Source of the DNA: Chitinophagaceae bacterium UBA4412
GTDB taxonomy: Bacteria > Bacteroidota > Bacteroidia > Chitinophagales > Chitinophagaceae
Assembly: GCA_002400445.1 (NCBI GenBank)
Contig: DGQO01000173.1
Coordinates: 1,461 to 11,692, forward strand
Length of the DNA: 10,232 nt
Direction of reading: 5' to 3'
Shown: in pieces, positions 6,692 to 10,232 of the stretch
How the letters are laid out: the number at the start of each line of letters is the position of its first letter
How positions within the stretch are numbered: the stretch's first letter is position 1
The notes under the pieces: model-generated
What the model was told of the DNA's origin: nothing
Seen by the model: only the letters and a program-made list of their open reading frames with translations
Databases searched by the model: none
Translations under genes and position numbers: made by a program

Positions 6692-6702
6692 TTTCGGAAA
6701 AT

Positions 6703-8643
6703 TTATTTCATGATCACAGTACCAACTCCACTTGTGAGCGCTATTTCCATTTGCTTAAGGTGTTGGTGAGTTTGCAAGAAAATCGTTTGTTCCTCTCTAG
6801 TGGTTGCATGCTGCATTTCCTGCTGGTTGTCTAAAATCAGCCGTCTTATCTTGCGCAATTTGAGGTAGTTAAGGCTGGAGATGATTTCATCTTTGAAAAG
6901 CTCTTCCCTGGTGGCAATATGTCCTTCGTACTTATTTTTCCAATTTGGACTTATGTCTGTATCTGACTGCATCACCTTCGAAACAAGTTCAGCAATATCC
7001 CTGTTTTCCAGGTACATAAAGTTTTTATCTGTGGGGCTAATGCCCTGCATATACCAGGTTCTATACAATTGAAGTATCTCCAGCAGGGCAGGATTTTGCA
7101 TCAATTGGTCCAGATCGTTAAGCTCTATTTCCTGGAACATATACTCCGCTGCAGACTGGCTTTCACTCCATTCCTTTAAACCAAATTCCAGCAGACTTCT
7201 TATCATGGCCCGTTCATTCTGCTCATCTTTATTTTGAAAAAGATCTGCGTCAGCGTCAGGCAATTCAGCCTCCGTATTTTGAGTATCGGTTGATGCAGGT
7301 TGTGCAACAGCTTTGCTCTCCTCTTTATTGATTTTGTCCCGGAGAATTTTGTTTACCAGGTTGTGCAAGCCTCCTTCATCAATTTTTAAAATTTCGCATA
7401 CCTGCCTGATGTAGTCCTGTCTTTTGGTGAAATCCTCTGCACGGTTGATACGTCCAATTGTTTCAGCTACCTGATTTACCAACAGCGATTTTTTTGCACT
7501 ATCATTTCCTGCATCTGCCAGTGAAGCCTCCAATTGGAAAATGATGAAGTCTTTCTTATTCTCGTTGATGAAATTTTTAAAAGCAGCCGCACCAATTTTA
7601 TTCACATAGCTATCCGGATCCTCATTATCTGGAATCAAAACCAGTTTTACATTTAATCGCTCATCCAATGCAAGATCAAGCCCCCTTAGCGCTGCTTTGA
7701 TGCCGGCGCTATCGCCATCATAAATTATCGTAAGATTATTGCAATACTTTTTTACCAGCCGCAGTTGGTCGGTGGTAAGTGCTGTTCCGCCACTCGCTAC
7801 CACATTTTCAATACCCGCCTGATGCAGGCTCACCACATCTGTATAACCTTCTACCAGCAGGCATTCATCTGCTTTGTCTATCGCCATTCGGGCAAAGTAG
7901 CTGCCATACAATAACCTGCTTTTTACATAAACTTCATTCTCCGGCGTATTGATATATTTTGGCGCACGATCATTTTTACGAATCAACCTTGCACCAAAAC
8001 CTGCTATTTTACCCGTAGGATTATGAATAGGAAAAATGATACGCTCCCTGTAATTATCCTGTAATTTTTCATCCCTGTTATTTACCAGGCCGGTTCTTAC
8101 CAGTAACTCAGCATTATAGCGTGCATCAATTGCGGCATTAGTAAAAGCATCTCTTGCAGCCGGGTTATAACCTAATTGAAATTTACGGATGATGTCTTCC
8201 CTAAAGCCTCTCTCTTTGAGGTAACTCATCGCTACATCCTGTCCTTCTTCAGTATTGAAAAGAGCATTAGTGAAAAATTGCTGTGCAAAATTATTAATGA
8301 TGTAAAGGCTTTCAGAAGTTTGCTGTTGCAGCTTCACTTCAGGACTCATCGCCGTTTCCTCAATCTCGATATTATATTTATTTGCCAGCCAGCGAAGCGC
8401 TTCCACATAGGAGTACTTCTCCAGGTCCATGAGGAAACTTATACTATTTCCACTTTTACCACAACCGAAGCATTTATAAATTTCTTTCGTTGGAGAAACC
8501 GTGAAAGACGGCGTCTTTTCATTGTGAAAAGGGCAGAGCCCCAGGTAGTTTGCCCCACGCTTTTTAAGTTTCACATAGGTACCTACTACGTCCAGGATGT
8601 CTACCTGCGTTTGTATTTTTTGTATGGTTTCCTGGCTTATCAA
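6703..8643 (-). CDS. dnaG: DNA primase DnaG
   Basis: A 646-residue primase, longer than the 581 of E. coli. The N-terminal CHC2 zinc-binding domain has ligands C37, H40, C58 and C61, within the strongly conserved LGLCPFHNEKTPSFTV and YKCFGCGKSGN. The RNA polymerase core follows, with a TOPRIM fold carrying VEGYTD (E265), DGDSAG (D309, D311) and EDPDSY (D342, D344), the metal-binding acidic residues. A charged, Gln/Asp-rich linker (about 435-470) leads into a helical C-terminal region (about 475-646), presumably the helicase-interaction domain. DnaG makes RNA primers at the replication fork with DnaB helicase. The start MISQETIQKI is the usual one for this phylum. The gene is divergent from the TPR-like gene, and its stop is 11 bp from the stop of the uncharacterised gene. 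No terminator hairpin is visible after it. Confidence 0.99.
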   Translation of the reverse strand: MISQETIQKIQTQVDILDVVGTYVKLKKRGANYLGLCPFHNEKTPSFTVSPTKEIYKCFGCGKSGNSISFLMDLEKYSYVEALRWLANKYNIEIEETAMSPEVKLQQQTSESLYIINNFAQQFFTNALFNTEEGQDVAMSYLKERGFREDIIRKFQLGYNPAARDAFTNAAIDARYNAELLVRTGLVNNRDEKLQDNYRERIIFPIHNPTGKIAGFGARLIRKNDRAPKYINTPENEVYVKSRLLYGSYFARMAIDKADECLLVEGYTDVVSLHQAGIENVVASGGTALTTDQLRLVKKYCNNLTIIYDGDSAGIKAALRGLDLALDERLNVKLVLIPDNEDPDSYVNKIGAAAFKNFINENKKDFIIFQLEASLADAGNDSAKKSLLVNQVAETIGRINRAEDFTKRQDYIRQVCEILKIDEGGLHNLVNKILRDKINKEESKAVAQPASTDTQNTEAELPDADADLFQNKDEQNERAMIRSLLEFGLKEWSESQSAAEYMFQEIELNDLDQLMQNPALLEILQLYRTWYMQGISPTDKNFMYLENRDIAELVSKVMQSDTDISPNWKNKYEGHIATREELFKDEIISSLNYLKLRKIRRLILDNQQEMQHATTREEQTIFLQTHQHLKQMEIALTSGVGTVIMK

Positions 8644-8700
8644 AATGAAATCTATAATGAGCGTTAAAATTACAGACTTCTGCTACATTGTGTACCTTAA

Positions 8701-8718
8701 ATCATTTTTGCAAATGAT
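8701..8718. repeat. Perfect inverted repeat in the dnaG / TPR-gene divergent region
   Basis: ATCATTT and AAATGAT form a 7-bp inverted repeat around TTGC. It lies 58-75 bp upstream of the dnaG start and about 90 bp upstream of the divergent gene. Possible operator, or a hairpin in the dnaG leader. TGCAAAT within it recurs at 8732-8738. Confidence 0.4.
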
Positions 8719-8762
8719 GTTTGTCAGTTTGTGCAAATTTTAGTTTTTATGAATCTTTAATT

Positions 8763-8776
8763 TTGGTATAAACCAA
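8763..8776. repeat. Operator-like palindrome abutting a putative -7 element
   Basis: TTGGT and ACCAA are perfect inverted repeats around ATAA. The right arm touches the -7-like TAACTTTA, so a protein bound here could block transcription of the TPR-like gene. This is inferred from position only. Confidence 0.35.
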
Positions 8777-8784
8777 TAACTTTA
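8777..8784 (+). promoter_or_regulatory. Weak -7-like element for the TPR-like gene
   Basis: TAACTTTA matches seven of the eight positions in TAnnTTTG and lies 22 bp before the ATG. No TTG is found at the right distance upstream, so support is limited. Confidence 0.3.
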
Positions 8785-8806
8785 CGCACGACTAAAAAAC
8801 TTTGAT

Positions 8807-10063
8807 ATGACTAAAATCTCTTTTGTATTGCTGCTGATGCTCATGGGCCTGGGAACAATAGGTCAGAGCCTCTCTGACGTAAATTCCCTCCTCGAAAAGC
8901 AAAAATATAGCGAAGCAAAAACGATGATGGATAAAATAATGGAAGATCCTAAAAATACTTCTAAATCTGATAGCTGGTATTATAAGGGCCGTGTATACAA
9001 TGCGCTCTCTAATGAAAAGGCTACGCCTAATGCTGAATCTTATGATCTCAAATTAAAGGCTTTTGATGCATTCCAAAAGAACCAGCAAATGGATCCTAAA
9101 GATATCCGGATGAAGGTGGAAGGAAACAAATCTTACCTGGACATTTATTATGGTCTTTTTGACCTGGGTGCCCGTTTTTACAATGAAAAAGATTATGCCA
9201 ATGCGTTCAACGCTTTTTCTAAAGCAACCATGGTTAAAGATTTTATTCTATCTAAAAAGTATGACTATGATGGGGTAACGCTTTATCCTTTGGATACTGC
9301 CCTTACGCTCAATACTGCCATTGCTGCAATGCAGGCAAAAAATGAGCCTGGTGCAGTAGAAAATTACCGCAAACTCACTGATGCAAGTGTAGCTGGAGAT
9401 ACTTACCGGGAAGTATATGAATACCTGGCCGACTATTACTTTCGTCATGATGATGAGGCAAACCTGATACCATTCCTGGCACAGGCAAGAAAAATGTATC
9501 CGGAAAATGATTACTGGTCTGGCCTTGAGTTAGACGCTATCCGCAAGAAGGGTGATCGTGCTGTATTGTTTGCCAAGTATGAAGAGATGATGGCTAAAGA
9601 ACCGAACAACTATATCGTTCCGTACAATTATGCTATTGAATTATTTAATGCCATTTGGGGCAAAGACGAAAAACCTGCCGATATGAATGCAGCAAAAGCC
9701 AAGCTTTCTGAAACACTTGCTGCTGCCATCAAAAATGATAAAGCTATTGATGCCACTGTATTGATGACAAAACATCTTTATAATCTCAGTTCTGATATGA
9801 GCATTGACCTTACAAAGATGAAAGGCACAAAGCCAGATGATTTAAAGAAGAAAGCAGAACTCGCAGAGGCTACTAAAAAGCAAATGAATGAATTCATTTC
9901 TTATGCTAAAACAGCTTCTGCTTACTATGACGCACAGCCTAGCCTGAAGCCCATACAGCGGGCTACCTACCAGGAATTGCTCACGAATATGAGTGAAATT
10001 TATACCTATCTTAAAGACACAAAGTCTGCTGCGGAAACAGATAAGAGACGCAAAGAACTCTAA
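8807..10063 (+). CDS. Secreted TPR-like repeat protein of unknown function
   Basis: A 418-residue protein with an N-terminal signal peptide (hydrophobic 4-18, probable cleavage after G19). There is no lipobox cysteine, so it is likely exported to the periplasm or beyond. The rest is almost wholly helical, with degenerate tetratricopeptide-like units at about 22-67, 114-143 (LGARFYNEKDYANAFNAFSKA), 163-193, 204-234 (YLADYYFRHDDEANLIPFLAQARKMYP) and 253-280. The C-terminal third (about 290-418) is lysine/alanine-rich helical sequence without clear repeats. TPR units bind other proteins or peptides, so a scaffold role in the envelope is plausible; no enzyme motif is seen. The gene diverges from dnaG across 163 bp and ends at a bidirectional terminator shared with the facing gene. 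The start is fixed by the signal peptide. Confidence 0.9.
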   Translation: MTKISFVLLLMLMGLGTIGQSLSDVNSLLEKQKYSEAKTMMDKIMEDPKNTSKSDSWYYKGRVYNALSNEKATPNAESYDLKLKAFDAFQKNQQMDPKDIRMKVEGNKSYLDIYYGLFDLGARFYNEKDYANAFNAFSKATMVKDFILSKKYDYDGVTLYPLDTALTLNTAIAAMQAKNEPGAVENYRKLTDASVAGDTYREVYEYLADYYFRHDDEANLIPFLAQARKMYPENDYWSGLELDAIRKKGDRAVLFAKYEEMMAKEPNNYIVPYNYAIELFNAIWGKDEKPADMNAAKAKLSETLAAAIKNDKAIDATVLMTKHLYNLSSDMSIDLTKMKGTKPDDLKKKAELAEATKKQMNEFISYAKTASAYYDAQPSLKPIQRATYQELLTNMSEIYTYLKDTKSAAETDKRRKEL

Positions 10064-10081
10064 AGTTTTTTCTGGTTGAAT

Positions 10082-10115
10082 AAAAAAAGGTTGCTCCTGG
10101 AGAGCAACCTTTTTT
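10082..10115. terminator. Bidirectional intrinsic terminator between convergent genes
   Basis: GGTTGCTC (10089-10096) and GAGCAACC (10102-10109) pair perfectly around CTGGA. The stem is flanked by A7 on the left and T6 on the right, extending it to 14 bp and giving a T-run on either strand. It lies between the TPR-like gene stop and the stop of the facing gene. Confidence 0.9.
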
Positions 10116-10127
10116 GTGTGATAATAC

Positions 10128-10232
10128 TTAGTTTTGTCTTCGGAATTGACCAGCACCGGGGCCGCCAAAACCTCCCTGCATCTCAGACATTTGTTTTATT
10201 TCAAAATCTTTTGGAATATCAAATTCTTTATC
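10128..10232 (-). CDS. C-terminal fragment of an uncharacterised protein (cut by window edge)
   Basis: Reading the complement from the window edge, 34 codons run without a stop to TAA at 10130-10128. The fragment begins DKEFDIPKDFEIKQMSEM and continues into a glycine-rich end with FGGPGAGQFRRQN. The FDIPKDFEI element followed by a low-complexity tail resembles the end of secreted Bacteroidota proteins of the DUF4412 kind, recalled by pattern only. Reality as a coding end is supported by the shared terminator placed just after its stop and facing the TPR-like gene. The function cannot be judged from this tail. Confidence 0.6.
   Translation of the reverse strand, partial: DKEFDIPKDFEIKQMSEMQGGFGGPGAGQFRRQN

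Noticed and set aside
8176..8667. 163-codon open frame on the plus strand opposite the dnaG N-terminal region
   Set aside because: It lies antisense to the conserved zinc and core domains of DnaG, and its translation shows no family pattern. It is a shadow of the dnaG codons.
9842..10168. 108-codon minus-strand open frame over the end of the TPR-like gene
   Set aside because: It crosses the bidirectional terminator and overlaps two better-supported coding ends in other frames.
1..10232. A mobile element, CRISPR array, defence island, tRNA or rRNA gene
   Set aside because: No transposase, integrase, evenly spaced repeats, cloverleaf or rRNA-like stretch was seen on either strand. Apart from the poorly characterised genes listed, the genes are core housekeeping functions with similar composition throughout.

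Overview
The window looks like a chromosomal housekeeping stretch from a member of the Bacteroidota, most likely near the Chitinophagaceae. Three things point there. Promoters fit the TTG / TAnnTTTG consensus of that phylum (clearest at 6127-6156 and 962-969). Leaders are A/T-rich without convincing Shine-Dalgarno sequences. The protein sequences, such as the DnaG start and the secreted repeat protein, have the character of that group. Species cannot be named from the sequence alone.

Layout. On the minus strand at the left edge lies an EcsC-family gene (136-864), followed downstream by the first 32 codons of a Gfo/Idh/MocA-type oxidoreductase that runs off the window (1-97). Facing away from it is a plus-strand run: rpsO (1021-1293), pnp (1406-3568), prmA (3632-4450), plsY (4526-5191) and an M48-family lipoprotein metallopeptidase (5255-6067), closed by a strong terminator at 6088-6115. 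A separate small gene of unknown function with its own promoter follows (6248-6691) and converges on dnaG (minus strand, 6703-8643) with only 11 bp between the stops. Divergent from dnaG is a secreted TPR-like protein (8807-10063). It converges on the tail of another minus-strand gene (10128-10232, cut by the window edge), and the two share a bidirectional terminator at 10082-10115.

How the genes relate. rpsO and pnp form the widespread ribosomal protein S15 / polynucleotide phosphorylase pair, with a hairpin in the gap as in other bacteria. prmA (methylation of ribosomal protein L11) keeps the translation theme. plsY (first acylation step of phospholipid synthesis) and the M48 lipoprotein are envelope functions. 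dnaG is the replication primase.

I found no rRNA, tRNA, CRISPR array, insertion sequence, prophage gene or recognisable defence or secretion cluster. No gap between genes exceeds 300 bases. The points worth a second look are modest: control-region palindromes, the hairpins inside the rpsO-pnp-prmA run, and two poorly characterised genes. I see no evidence for a new multi-gene system.
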